Assembly (NCBI RefSeq): GCF_003426815.1
Contig: NZ_QKYK01000013.1
Span: 1-64,000 of the forward strand
Direction: 5' to 3'
Source: Desertimonas flava
GTDB lineage: Bacteria; Actinomycetota; Acidimicrobiia; Acidimicrobiales; Ilumatobacteraceae
DNA length: 64,000 bases
The translations under genes were made by a program, and so were the position numbers. This document shows, piece after piece, positions 33,368-42,301 of this stretch (within the stretch, counting starts at the first letter, position 1; each line of letters starts with the position of its first letter). The notes below the pieces were generated by a model. The model saw only the letters and a list, made by a program, of their open reading frames with translations, did no database searches and had not been told where the DNA came from.

Positions 33368-34936
33368 TCAGGGAGCCGGCACCGCCGCGCGCTGCCGGTA
33401 GTCCTCGCGCAGCTCACGCTTGAGTGGCTTGAGCGCTCCCGACAACGGGAGCGCTTCCGTTCGCAGCTCGATGGACTTGGGCACCTTGTAGCCGGCGATC
33501 CGCTCCCGTGCGTGGGCGATGATGTCGTCGGCGGTGATGTCCGACCCGGGCTCGAGGACGACGATCGCGTGGACCTGCTCACCGAGCACGTCGTGCGGGA
33601 CACCGATCACCGCGACCTGGGCGACTCCGGGGAGCGTGGAGATCGCGTTCTCCACCTCGATGGAGTACACGTTCTCGCCGCCGGACACGATCATGTCCTT
33701 CACCCGGTCGACGAGGTACACGTACCCCTCGTCGTCCACGTGGCCCTCGTCACCGGTGCGGTACCACCCGTCCGTCATCACGGCGGCCGTCTCGTCGGGG
33801 CGACGCCAGTACTCGCGCATGAAGTTGCCGCCACGCGCCCACACCTCTCCGTTGTCGCCGCTATCGACCGGGCGGCCCGACTCGTCGCGCACGCTGATCT
33901 CGACGCCGAGCACAGGGCGGCCGGCGGAGCGCAGCACGCGTCCCCGGCGTCGGTGATCGTCCGGGGTGAGGAACGTCAGCACCGACGAGCACTCCGTCAT
34001 CCCGTAGCCCTGCCAGAGATCGACCTCGGGGAGGAGCTCGAAGATCCGGTCGAGGAGAGCCGCAGGCATCGGCGACGCCCCGTAGACGAGGTCGCGCAAC
34101 GACGCCAACCGCGACGGGAGGAAGTCGGGGTGGTTGAGGACCATGGCGATCATGGTCGGCACCATCATCGTCCAGTCGACACTGTGACGTTCGATCACCT
34201 CCATGACCTGCGAGGGCTCGAACAGTGGCACGAAGACCGAGGTGCCGCCGATCGCCGGGATGCCGATCACTCCGCCCATCGACGCCGCGTGGAACATGGG
34301 CGTCTGGTGCAGGTACACCCGTCGGTCGCTCATCTCGACGGCGATCCCGATGTGGTACAGGTTGAGGATCTCGGCCCGCTGTTCCAGCACAGCGCCCCGG
34401 GCGCGGCCGGTGGTTCCACCCGTGTACATCAGGACGGCCGGGTCGGTCTCGTCCGGCTCGGCGGGGGCCACGGGCCGGGCGGCGTCGATGAGGTCCTCGT
34501 AGCGCACATCGTGCGGTACGTCGCCGTCACCGATCAGCACCACCTTCCGCAGGGAGAGCTCGTCACGGACCGGCGCGATGTTCCGGGCGAAGTGCTCGGC
34601 GAAGACGGAATCGACGAACACGACCGTGGCGCCGGAATCCAACAGGATGTCCTGCAACTCCCGGCCGGCCAGGCGAAGGTTGAGCGGGTTGATCAGGCCG
34701 GCGCCCAGCATGCCCGCGTGGTACAGCTCGAGGAACTCGTGGCCGTTGCAGGCCATCACGGCGAAGCGGTCGCCGCGCTCGAGGCCGAGCTCGTTGCGTA
34801 TGGCGTCGGCGAGTCGGAGCACTCGATCGGAGTGCTGACCGAACGTGGCGCGGTAGGCGCCGTCGTGGAATCCCAGCTTGTCGGCCCACCGCTCCATCGC
34901 CGGCCGGAAGAGGCGGGGGAAGATCAGTTCTTTCAT
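33368..34936 (-). CDS. Fatty-acyl-CoA ligase (AMP-binding)
   Basis: A 522-residue acyl-adenylating enzyme, the last gene of the lipid operon. P-loop AVLMYTGGTTGRARGAVL, adenine-site YGMTECSSV, hinge GWYRTGDEGHVDDEGYVYLVDRVKDMIVSGGENVYSIEVE, and catalytic lysine in SGALKPLKRELR. It lies 41 bp after the RND transporter gene. Its acyl-CoA products are the natural substrates of the two WS/DGAT acyltransferases upstream. ATG 34936 (MKELIFPRLFRPAMERWADK) gives a standard start. Confidence 0.92.
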   Translation of the reverse strand: MKELIFPRLFRPAMERWADKLGFHDGAYRATFGQHSDRVLRLADAIRNELGLERGDRFAVMACNGHEFLELYHAGMLGAGLINPLNLRLAGRELQDILLDSGATVVFVDSVFAEHFARNIAPVRDELSLRKVVLIGDGDVPHDVRYEDLIDAARPVAPAEPDETDPAVLMYTGGTTGRARGAVLEQRAEILNLYHIGIAVEMSDRRVYLHQTPMFHAASMGGVIGIPAIGGTSVFVPLFEPSQVMEVIERHSVDWTMMVPTMIAMVLNHPDFLPSRLASLRDLVYGASPMPAALLDRIFELLPEVDLWQGYGMTECSSVLTFLTPDDHRRRGRVLRSAGRPVLGVEISVRDESGRPVDSGDNGEVWARGGNFMREYWRRPDETAAVMTDGWYRTGDEGHVDDEGYVYLVDRVKDMIVSGGENVYSIEVENAISTLPGVAQVAVIGVPHDVLGEQVHAIVVLEPGSDITADDIIAHARERIAGYKVPKSIELRTEALPLSGALKPLKRELREDYRQRAAVPAP

Positions 34937-34977
34937 CGGGTGTGTCCTCGTGGGTGATGGTGGTGGTCGTGGTGGTG

Positions 34978-37920
34978 TCAGCTCTCGGCCGCGGCAGCGA
35001 GCTGCTCGGATGTGACGCCGCACCGCGTCGCGGCGGCGGCGAGGAGCTCGTCGACCGCGGCCGGCCGCGGGTCGGCCGCGATCCCCATGGCCAACAGGTC
35101 GGCCTCGGCGGTGGTGGCGATGAGGTCGTCGGCGGCGCAGCGCGCCGTGCCGGGCTCCACGCCGGCTCCCGTGAGGGCGTCCCAGAACAGGCCGGCCACG
35201 AGACCGCTCGGCCGCTCGGCCGGCCCGGGGGCAAGGATGTCGCCGTCGTTCGGGACAGAGGCGGCCACGACGTCCGCCGGCGACGACGTCGCGGACGTCT
35301 GGTCCTGTGCGGGGACCTCGGCCGACTCGGTGCGGCGCGGCGCAGCGGCGGTCTCGTCACCGCCGCCCGTCGTGGCGACGACCAGCGCGGCACCAGCGAT
35401 CGCGAGCGCGAGTCCACTCGCCCAGCCGACGGGAGCCCGCCAGCGCGCGGGTGTCCGGCGCTCCGCCTCGTGCCCGCCGATCGTGAGCAGCCCGCGGCGG
35501 TCCGCCTCCATGACGAGCGGCGGGATCACGACCAGAGCTGACAGCACTGCGACGCCGATGTTGATGGTGACCACGAGACCGAAGTCCGCCAGCAGCGGCA
35601 ACGGGGAGAGCATCAGTACGGCGAAACCGCCGAGCGTCGTCAGCGCCGACGTGAAGAAGGCTCGTCCTGTGCGCTCGGCGGCGACGCGCGTGCTCTCGTG
35701 GGGGTCCAGGCCGCGCTCGCGCTCCTCGGCGTAGCGCGCGACCAGCAGGATCGAGAACTCGGCGCACGTCGCCACGACCAGGGGTCCGCCCACGGTGGTC
35801 AACGGGCTGAGCGTGACGTCCAGGAGCCGGATCAGCAGGGCCGAGGTCCCGACCGCCAGGAGCACCGGCACCATCGTGAGCAGCCCGCGCGCCACGTCCC
35901 GGTGGGCCAGCACCACGAACGCCCCGACCAGCAGCAGCGCGACGATCGTGAGCGCCGAGCGGTTCGCGGTGATGTTCTCGAGCAACCCGACGCCCACCAC
36001 GGCGAGGCCGCCGGTGGTCGCCGTGGCGTTCGCCGGCAGCAGCGCGGCGTCGCCGGGGTCGGCGATCGCCTCGCCGATCCGGTCGAGGACGACTGACCGT
36101 TCCTCGAGGCCCGACGGCCCGAGCTGGAACAGCACCTGCGCGGCGTTGCCGTCGGCGGCGACGAGCGTGCGCTGGAGCGCCGGCGGCGCGACCTCGTAGG
36201 CCTGCAGCATGTCCAGCCCACTCGGCGGGATCGACGGCGCGCCGTCCACATCGGTCAGCCAACCGACCGTTGTGGCCAGGCTCGACGCGCCGACCACCTC
36301 GGCGTTCTCCTCGCCGGTCCGGTCCACCAGGTCGACGACGAAGGCGCCCATCTGATCGGTGAACACGCCGTTCCCGGTGGACGGCCCGTCGGTCTCGACG
36401 AACACGCCGAGCGTCGTCGCCAGGCCGGTCTCGTCCTCGAGATGCCGGGCGTCCACGATGGTCTGGCTCGACGGGTCGGCCCAGTTGATCGGATCGCTCT
36501 CGATCCGCGTCCCGCTCTCGAGCAGGAGCCCGGCCACCGGCAGCACGACGGCGAGGACCACGAGCGGGACGACCGTCGCTCGAGGCAAGCTCCCGAGCCA
36601 GCGGACGGTGCGTTCGACCCACCCCACGCGGGGAGGCTTGCGCGTCGGCCAGCGGCGCTCGCGTGCCCCGATGATCGTCGTCGGCAGCACGATGCCGGCG
36701 GCGAGCAGAGCGATGATGCCGACCGAGAGGAGCAGCCCGAAGTCCTGGACCATGGGCACTCTCGAGATCCGCACGGTCAAGAAGGCGATCACGGCGGTCG
36801 CCGTCGCCCCCAGCATCGGTGGGCCCATGCGCCGCAGCGTCTCGCCGTACGGGCCGGGTGTGCGGTCGAGGGTTCGCTCCTCCTCGATGCGGTTCTGGAT
36901 CTGGATGGCGAACTCGATGCCGAGACCGATGAGAATCGGCAGGCCGGCGATGGTGACGAGTGACAGGCTGGTGCCGGTGTAGCCGAACACGGCGAAGCCC
37001 CACAGGACGCCGACGGCCATGCCCAGCATGGGCAACAGCCGCCAGCGCACCGCGAAGCCGACGAGCAGGATGACCGCCATCACCACCACGGCGACGGCAC
37101 CCAGTGTCATCATCCCGCCCTGGAGGTAGTCGTTGATGTCGGTGAGGAACGTCGGCGTGCCGGTGATCGTGATCGCCACGTCCTCGAAGGCGTGCCGCGA
37201 GAACGCCGTCTCCACGGCGCCGGACCCGTTCGACAACTCGTCGAGGGCGGCGTTCCCGACGAGCACCGCAGCGAACACGGCGTGGTGGGAGTCACGGATG
37301 AACGCCTGCAGCGGCCGCCTCACGACGAGGTCGTCTGCAGGAGGAGCGACGAGCGCGCCCTCGGCGTCGAGAGCGAAGCCGTCGTTGCCGAAGATGAGGA
37401 ACGCTCGCCAGTCGGGGTTGGCGAGATCCTGCTCACCGGCGGCGGTGAGGCGCAGCGCGGTGATGGTGAGATCCTCCTGGCGTCGCGCCACCGCCGCGGC
37501 ATCGGGCTCGCGGGCCGAGGTGCGGGCGAGGATGTCCGTCGCCACCCCGGTGGCCACCATGTCCTGAGTCCACGTCAGCAGGGCGACCGGCGAGATCACC
37601 GACTCGATCGCCGGGTCCGCCGCGATCTCGGCCTCGATCGCGTCGAGCTTGTCGATGTTCTCCGGCGTGAACAGGTCGACGACGGTCCGGCCCGGCGGCA
37701 TCGTGAACAGCACGACCATGTTCTCGCCACCGAAGAGCGACTGGTAGCGGGCGTTGTCGTCGGCCACCTGGGAGTCGGGGTCGATGTAGCTGTCCTGGCC
37801 GGTGGCGAACTCGAGACGGGTGAGGCCGAAGCCGAGCAATGCGGTGACGACGGCCACGACCAAGAGTGTTCGCCCGGTGCGCCGGCTCAACGCCTCACCG
37901 ACCCGCGACCACGTGCTCAT
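34978..37920 (-). CDS. RND/MMPL-family transporter with an added C-terminal domain
   Basis: A 980-residue exporter of the MMPL/HpnN type. N-terminal helix (RTLLVVAVVTALLGFGLTRL), a large periplasm-side loop, then five helices including GLPILIGLGIEFAIQIQNRIEEE with the charged residues expected in TM4, then a second half repeating this (helix, loop, helices with GGPLVVATCAEFSILLVARYAEER). After the last helix (SGLALAIAGAALVVATTGGG) come about 130 extra residues: a Pro/Ser/Ala linker and a small domain with two cysteines (TARCAADDLIATTAEADLLAMG...TRCGVTSEQLAAAA), not part of canonical MMPL proteins. Its start overlaps the upstream WS/DGAT stop (ATGA). Substrate is probably a lipid. Confidence 0.9.
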   Translation of the reverse strand: MSTWSRVGEALSRRTGRTLLVVAVVTALLGFGLTRLEFATGQDSYIDPDSQVADDNARYQSLFGGENMVVLFTMPPGRTVVDLFTPENIDKLDAIEAEIAADPAIESVISPVALLTWTQDMVATGVATDILARTSAREPDAAAVARRQEDLTITALRLTAAGEQDLANPDWRAFLIFGNDGFALDAEGALVAPPADDLVVRRPLQAFIRDSHHAVFAAVLVGNAALDELSNGSGAVETAFSRHAFEDVAITITGTPTFLTDINDYLQGGMMTLGAVAVVVMAVILLVGFAVRWRLLPMLGMAVGVLWGFAVFGYTGTSLSLVTIAGLPILIGLGIEFAIQIQNRIEEERTLDRTPGPYGETLRRMGPPMLGATATAVIAFLTVRISRVPMVQDFGLLLSVGIIALLAAGIVLPTTIIGARERRWPTRKPPRVGWVERTVRWLGSLPRATVVPLVVLAVVLPVAGLLLESGTRIESDPINWADPSSQTIVDARHLEDETGLATTLGVFVETDGPSTGNGVFTDQMGAFVVDLVDRTGEENAEVVGASSLATTVGWLTDVDGAPSIPPSGLDMLQAYEVAPPALQRTLVAADGNAAQVLFQLGPSGLEERSVVLDRIGEAIADPGDAALLPANATATTGGLAVVGVGLLENITANRSALTIVALLLVGAFVVLAHRDVARGLLTMVPVLLAVGTSALLIRLLDVTLSPLTTVGGPLVVATCAEFSILLVARYAEERERGLDPHESTRVAAERTGRAFFTSALTTLGGFAVLMLSPLPLLADFGLVVTINIGVAVLSALVVIPPLVMEADRRGLLTIGGHEAERRTPARWRAPVGWASGLALAIAGAALVVATTGGGDETAAAPRRTESAEVPAQDQTSATSSPADVVAASVPNDGDILAPGPAERPSGLVAGLFWDALTGAGVEPGTARCAADDLIATTAEADLLAMGIAADPRPAAVDELLAAAATRCGVTSEQLAAAAES

Positions 37921-39353
37921 CGGGATCGCCCCGAGGTCGCTTTCCGGGCCCGTCGCCTCGGGGCGGCCAGGTCGGCGTGCTCGCGTAGCGTCGTCATCTG
38001 CGCTTCGATGCGCTCGGCCATGAAGTGCACGTCGGGCGCGGCGTCGTAGTCGCCGGTGATCCCGAACGTGAGATGGCCGTTGTACGACAGCACGGCGACA
38101 CCGATGCGGACGCCCGAGCTGAGCGGCACGAAGGGCAGGTACTCGAGCATTCCTCGACCGAGCGCGTACAGCGGGTACTGCGGTCCGGCCACGTTGGTGG
38201 TCACCGTGTTGATGTTGTGCTGCGGCATCCGTCGCAACGTCGCGGTGAGTGCTCGCACGGCGAGCGCTTGCAGCACGGGCGGTGAGAACGAGGCGATCGC
38301 CGTCGCCGCCGCCCCGGCCTCGACCTGATGAGCGGCCTTGAGACGGGCGAGTTCGGCGTGGACCGCGGTGAGGCGCTCGCGCGGATCGGAGACGGCGATG
38401 GGCAGCTCGGCGATCATCAGCGACACCTGGTTGTTCCGCGACGCGTCGCCGGGCGCACGTGTGGAGACGGGTACGAGCGTGCGTAGCGTCGTGTCGTCCA
38501 CCGCCTCACCGCGCGTGGACAGCACGTCACGGAAGGCGCCGGCGATCACGGCCAACACCACATCGTTCACGGATCCTCCGAGTGCGGCACGGATCGCCTT
38601 GGCGTCGTCGAGCGTGCAGCGCGCCGCCGCGTACCGGCGATGCGGTCCGATCGACCCCTCGATCGACACCGGCGGGGCCGGCCGGGCGTAGTTGGCCAGT
38701 GAACGCGCGCCCGCCACGACGTCGGCAACCTGGCGAAGTGCAGCCCGAGGTCGCCGCACATTGCCGGCGAATGCGCGGAGTTGACGGATCGGCAGCCCGG
38801 CGAGCTCCCACGCCGCGCCCAGTGCCAGCTCGGCGTCACTCGGCTCGCGCGCCGGTGACCACGAGGCGGGCGTCGGGACGGCGGCGTCGCGGGCCGGATC
38901 GAGCAGGACGGCCATCATGTCCGTGCCCGCCACGCCGTCGACCATGCAGTGGTGCACCTTGGAGATGAGGGCCCACCGGTCGTCGGACAGGCCGTCGACG
39001 ACCCACGCCTCCCACAGCGGCCGGTCGCGGTCGAGCTCCTGGGACATCAACCGCCCCATGAGGTTCTCCAGTTCGGTCTCGCCGCCGGGTGGCGGAAGGG
39101 CCGAGTGACGAACGTGGTAGTCGAGCTGGAAGTTCGCGTCGTCGACCCAGACGGGATGCGTGAGGCCGCCTGGCACCCTGCGGAGGCGCTGCCGGTAGCG
39201 CGGCAGAAGATCGAGCTTGCCGGCGATGAGGCCGACGACCTCGGCGAACAACGGCGGAGGCCCGGCGAAGATGGCGCACGAGCCGATGTGCATGTGGGAC
39301 ACGCCGTCCTCGGCGTTGACGAACAGAGCGTCGAGCGGACCGAGTCGTTCCAT
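37917..39353 (-). CDS. Wax ester synthase/diacylglycerol acyltransferase (second copy)
   Basis: Esterifies acyl-CoA to fatty alcohols or diacylglycerol. The 478-residue protein has the catalytic HHxxxDG motif as KVHHCMVDGVAG, N-terminal MERLGPLDALFVNAEDGVSHMHIGS, and NVAGPQYPLYALG near the C-terminus, which is the family's second conserved block. It starts 3 bp after the other WS/DGAT gene's stop and overlaps the transporter start. Confidence 0.93.
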   Translation of the reverse strand: MERLGPLDALFVNAEDGVSHMHIGSCAIFAGPPPLFAEVVGLIAGKLDLLPRYRQRLRRVPGGLTHPVWVDDANFQLDYHVRHSALPPPGGETELENLMGRLMSQELDRDRPLWEAWVVDGLSDDRWALISKVHHCMVDGVAGTDMMAVLLDPARDAAVPTPASWSPAREPSDAELALGAAWELAGLPIRQLRAFAGNVRRPRAALRQVADVVAGARSLANYARPAPPVSIEGSIGPHRRYAAARCTLDDAKAIRAALGGSVNDVVLAVIAGAFRDVLSTRGEAVDDTTLRTLVPVSTRAPGDASRNNQVSLMIAELPIAVSDPRERLTAVHAELARLKAAHQVEAGAAATAIASFSPPVLQALAVRALTATLRRMPQHNINTVTTNVAGPQYPLYALGRGMLEYLPFVPLSSGVRIGVAVLSYNGHLTFGITGDYDAAPDVHFMAERIEAQMTTLREHADLAAPRRRARKATSGRSR

Positions 39354-39356
39354 GGC

Positions 39357-40823
39357 TCACTGGCTCCCCGCCGCCAGCACCGCTCGGAACCCGTCGTGCA
39401 CGCAGTCCCGCAGCACGTCGGGATCGTGGACAGCCGCGGTGTCGATGGTGATCCCGACACACCCGCGGTCGCGATGCGACAGGAACGCGATGCCGCAGGC
39501 GGCACCCGACGGCGGCGGGAACGCGTAGTGGGCGATCGCTTCGGCACCTGCCAGGTACGCGCGGCCCGTGAGCCCCGGCACGTTGGTGGCCACCAGGTCG
39601 ACGCCCTTGAGCATCGTGCCGAAGAGCGACGTGGTCGCGACCACCGGCAGGCGGTTGAGCGCGCCGGCGATGATGTCGCTGAGGGGGACTGCTGGTTCCC
39701 GCCGCCAGCGCCTGGCGATCTCGCCGAGGCGGTGCATCTGATCGACGGGAGCCTCGTCGGTGATCGGCAGGGCGAAGCGCACGGGGGTGAATCGGTTGTT
39801 GCCGACGGGGTCGTCGTCCCGCCGCAGGTTGACGGGCATCGTCACTCGTAGGGATTCGGCGGTCACGCCGTGACGGACGTGGTACCGCCGCATGCCCTCG
39901 GCGACGGCGGCGAGGAACGCGTCGTTGAGCGTCGCCCCGGCGGCGTGCGCCGCGGCGAGCATCTCGGGCAGGGACACGTCGAACGCTTCGAGACGACGTG
40001 ACATCCCCCGCCCCCGCATCGCCGGCGACAACGGCGCACCAGCCGGGCGCAGCATCCGGCCGACGGAGCGAACCCCGCGGACGGCAGCGGCCGCGGTGTG
40101 CACCGGATCCCGGAGGGCCGACGCCGTCCACCTCGGGATGGCGGCCCCGAGGCGAGCGCTCGAGAGGGCGACCCGGGCGTTCTCCACCATGGCGTCGGCG
40201 ATCGACGTCAGGTAGGGGCTCGGGCCCCGTGATGACGAGGTGGAGGGGACGGGAACAACGGCACCCTCGCGCCGTGACGCCGCACGCCGGCGCGGGTTGC
40301 GGACGTCGTCGACGATCGCCCGGGCGAGCAGCATTCCTCCCACCCCATCGGTGACGCTGTGGTGCATCTTCTCGATCAGTGCCGCCCGGCCCCCGGTGAG
40401 CCCTTCGACGAGCGTGAACTCCCAGAGCGGGCGTTCCTTGTCGAACGCGGCCATCGCCATCGGGGCGGCCATGGCGAGCACGGCGTCGAGGTCACCCGGC
40501 GGTGGCACGACAGCGCGACGGAGGTGGTAGTCCACGTCGAATCGGTCGTCGTCGATCCAGTGCGGATTCGCCAGACGCATCGGGGCCGCGACGACGCGCT
40601 GCCGAAGGCGCGGGATCGCGGCCGAGACGTCGAGCAGGCGGTCGCGCAACCGATCCCAGTCGGGAACTCGGTCGAAGACGGCGACGGCCACGATGGTGGT
40701 CCGCAGCGTCGGATCGCGCTCGATGTTCCAGAGCAGTGTGTCGGACTCGTTGAGCCGTTTCCTGAAGCGGTCGGCGGTCAGACCCGGGGAGGGGACGCTT
40801 GCGGATGCGGGTCGGACTGGCAT
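39357..40823 (-). CDS. Wax ester synthase/diacylglycerol acyltransferase (first copy)
   Basis: A 488-residue WS/DGAT-family acyltransferase with the catalytic motif MHHSVTDGVGG and the conserved NVPGLTGRAYLAG block. N-terminus: RFRKRLNESDTLLWNIERDPTLRTTIVAV, a form found in many actinobacterial members. The ATG at 40823 has a strong GGAGGGAG ribosome-binding site, marking it as the first gene of the lipid operon. Sequence differs strongly from the second copy, so the pair is not a recent tandem duplicate; they may prefer different acceptors. Confidence 0.92.
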   Translation of the reverse strand: MPVRPASASVPSPGLTADRFRKRLNESDTLLWNIERDPTLRTTIVAVAVFDRVPDWDRLRDRLLDVSAAIPRLRQRVVAAPMRLANPHWIDDDRFDVDYHLRRAVVPPPGDLDAVLAMAAPMAMAAFDKERPLWEFTLVEGLTGGRAALIEKMHHSVTDGVGGMLLARAIVDDVRNPRRRAASRREGAVVPVPSTSSSRGPSPYLTSIADAMVENARVALSSARLGAAIPRWTASALRDPVHTAAAAVRGVRSVGRMLRPAGAPLSPAMRGRGMSRRLEAFDVSLPEMLAAAHAAGATLNDAFLAAVAEGMRRYHVRHGVTAESLRVTMPVNLRRDDDPVGNNRFTPVRFALPITDEAPVDQMHRLGEIARRWRREPAVPLSDIIAGALNRLPVVATTSLFGTMLKGVDLVATNVPGLTGRAYLAGAEAIAHYAFPPPSGAACGIAFLSHRDRGCVGITIDTAAVHDPDVLRDCVHDGFRAVLAAGSQ

Positions 40824-40967
40824 GTGACTCCCTCCGAGGAGTGGCCTGCATCGACCGTACGCAGGCACCGCCTGGAGCCGGTAGAGGCGAACGTCCTGAG
40901 CCGCCCTGCCGAGCCGACCGTTGCGGTTTGGTGCCGAACGCCAAGCGCAACGGGGCTGGCCGCCCCC

Positions 40968-41501
40968 TCAGTCGTCGGTCTCGGTGGCGACGACGGTGAG
41001 GTCGTCGGCCAGCTCGACCTCGACGGTCGTGCCGTCGGCGAGCTCGACGTCGGCGTCGTAGCCCCCGTCGTCCTCGTCGTGGTCGACTTCGACGACCACG
41101 CCGTCGTCGCCGGCCTCCGTCAGCGCCGCATCGTGGGCGCCGGCGAGGTCGACATCGGCCAGGGCGGCGATCTGGGCCGACGTGAGCGTGTCGTCGTCAT
41201 CGTCGTCGCGGCTCTCGTCGGTCGTGCCGGTGACGACGAACTCGTCGTCGAGGCGGACCTCGATCACGGTGCCGTCGGTCAGGGCGACTTCGACCTCGTA
41301 GCCGTTGCGTTCGACCGAGTAGGCGACGACGGTCCCGTCGCCCGTCTCGGCGAGGGCCGCCTCCGAGGCCCGGCCCAGATCGGTCGTCGGCTCGGCGCTG
41401 GTTGGTTCGGGTGGAGTGGTCGTTGCGGCGGCGAGGCCACCGACGAGAACGGCGGCGGATGTGGCGAGGCCGGCAGTGGCAAGCAGTCGGGAGGTGTTCA
41501 T
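40968..41501 (-). CDS. Secreted protein with two PepSY-like repeats
   Basis: A 177-residue exported acidic protein. The signal peptide is LLATAGLATSAAVLVGGLAAA. The mature part contains two PepSY-like repeats: ASEAALAETGDGTVVAYSVERNGYEVEVALTDGTVIEVRLDDEFVV and AHDAALTEAGDDGVVVEVDHDEDDGGYDADVELADGTTVEVELADDLTVV, separated by an Asp-rich stretch. PepSY proteins bind or modulate envelope proteases, or bind metals. It is divergent from the two-component system at 41621, whose signalling may control it. The 144-bp gap between this gene and the upstream operon holds an imperfect hairpin at 40921-40950 and GGGGC-TGGCC-GCCCC at 40949-40963. Confidence 0.8.
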   Translation of the reverse strand: MNTSRLLATAGLATSAAVLVGGLAAATTTPPEPTSAEPTTDLGRASEAALAETGDGTVVAYSVERNGYEVEVALTDGTVIEVRLDDEFVVTGTTDESRDDDDDDTLTSAQIAALADVDLAGAHDAALTEAGDDGVVVEVDHDEDDGGYDADVELADGTTVEVELADDLTVVATETDD

Positions 41502-41521
41502 GCCATCACTCTGCGGACCGC

Positions 41522-41571
41522 AACCTGACAGGAACCTGACGGTGCGTCGCAAGGGTTCAGCGTCTGTTCAG
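41522..41571. promoter_or_regulatory. Two pairs of 11-bp-phased direct repeats, candidate OmpR-family sites
   Basis: AACCTGAC occurs at 41522 and 41533; GTTCAG occurs at 41555 and 41566. Both pairs are spaced exactly 11 bp, one DNA turn, the spacing used by OmpR/PhoB-type dimers. They lie between the divergent PepSY and response-regulator genes. Confidence 0.5.
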
Positions 41572-41620
41572 CCGTGCACGGACATCATCCGAGGGTGTCC
41601 GGCCCGGCGATGATGTCCAC

Positions 41621-42301
41621 GTGAAGTTGCTCGTCGTCGAGGACGACCGCAAGATCGCTGCCGCCGTGCGACGGGGGCTCGAGGCCGAGGGTTTCACCGT
41701 GGACGTCGCCCACGACGGCGACGACGGCTGGTGGATGGCGACCGAGGGCGTCTACGACCTGATCGTTCTCGACCTGATGCTGCCGGGCCGCAACGGGTTC
41801 GTGATCTGCCGCGACCTGCGAGCGGCGGGCGACTGGACGCCGATCCTGATGCTGACGGCCAAGGCCGGTGACCTCGACGAGGCGGAAGGTCTGGAAACGG
41901 GCGCCGACGACTACCTCACCAAGCCGTTCTCGTTCCCCGTGCTCGTCGCCCGCATCCGGTCGCTGATGCGCCGCGCCCAGCGGGGGCGTGGCCTCGGCGA
42001 CACGACCGTGGTCGGCGACGTCATCGTCGACTCGGCGAGCCGCCGCGTGCTGGTGGGTGACGACGAGATCGACCTGACGCGGCGTGAGTTCGACGTCCTC
42101 GAGTTCCTCGCCCGGCGGGCGGGGACGACCGTGTCCAAGGATGCGATCCTCGACGGAGTCTGGGAGTTCGACTTCGACGGCAACCCGAACATCGTCGAGG
42201 TCTACGTCGCCCGCCTACGCCGCAAGCTGGACGAGCCGTACGGCACCAACCGCATCGTCACGCTGCGTGGCGCCGGGTACCGGATGGAGTCGTCACCATG
42301 A
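41621..42301 (+). CDS. OmpR-family response regulator
   Basis: A 226-residue two-component regulator. Receiver domain: acidic pair ED at 7-8 (VVEDDRK), phospho-acceptor Asp51 (LIVLDLMLPG), Thr79 and Lys101 (DYLTKPF). C-terminal winged-helix of OmpR/PhoB type: LTRREFDVLEFLARRAGTTVSKDAILDGVW...NIVEVYVARLRRKLDEP...RIVTLRGAGYRM. The start is GTG 41621. It overlaps the histidine kinase by ATGA and diverges from the PepSY gene. Confidence 0.94.
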   Translation: MKLLVVEDDRKIAAAVRRGLEAEGFTVDVAHDGDDGWWMATEGVYDLIVLDLMLPGRNGFVICRDLRAAGDWTPILMLTAKAGDLDEAEGLETGADDYLTKPFSFPVLVARIRSLMRRAQRGRGLGDTTVVGDVIVDSASRRVLVGDDEIDLTRREFDVLEFLARRAGTTVSKDAILDGVWEFDFDGNPNIVEVYVARLRRKLDEPYGTNRIVTLRGAGYRMESSP

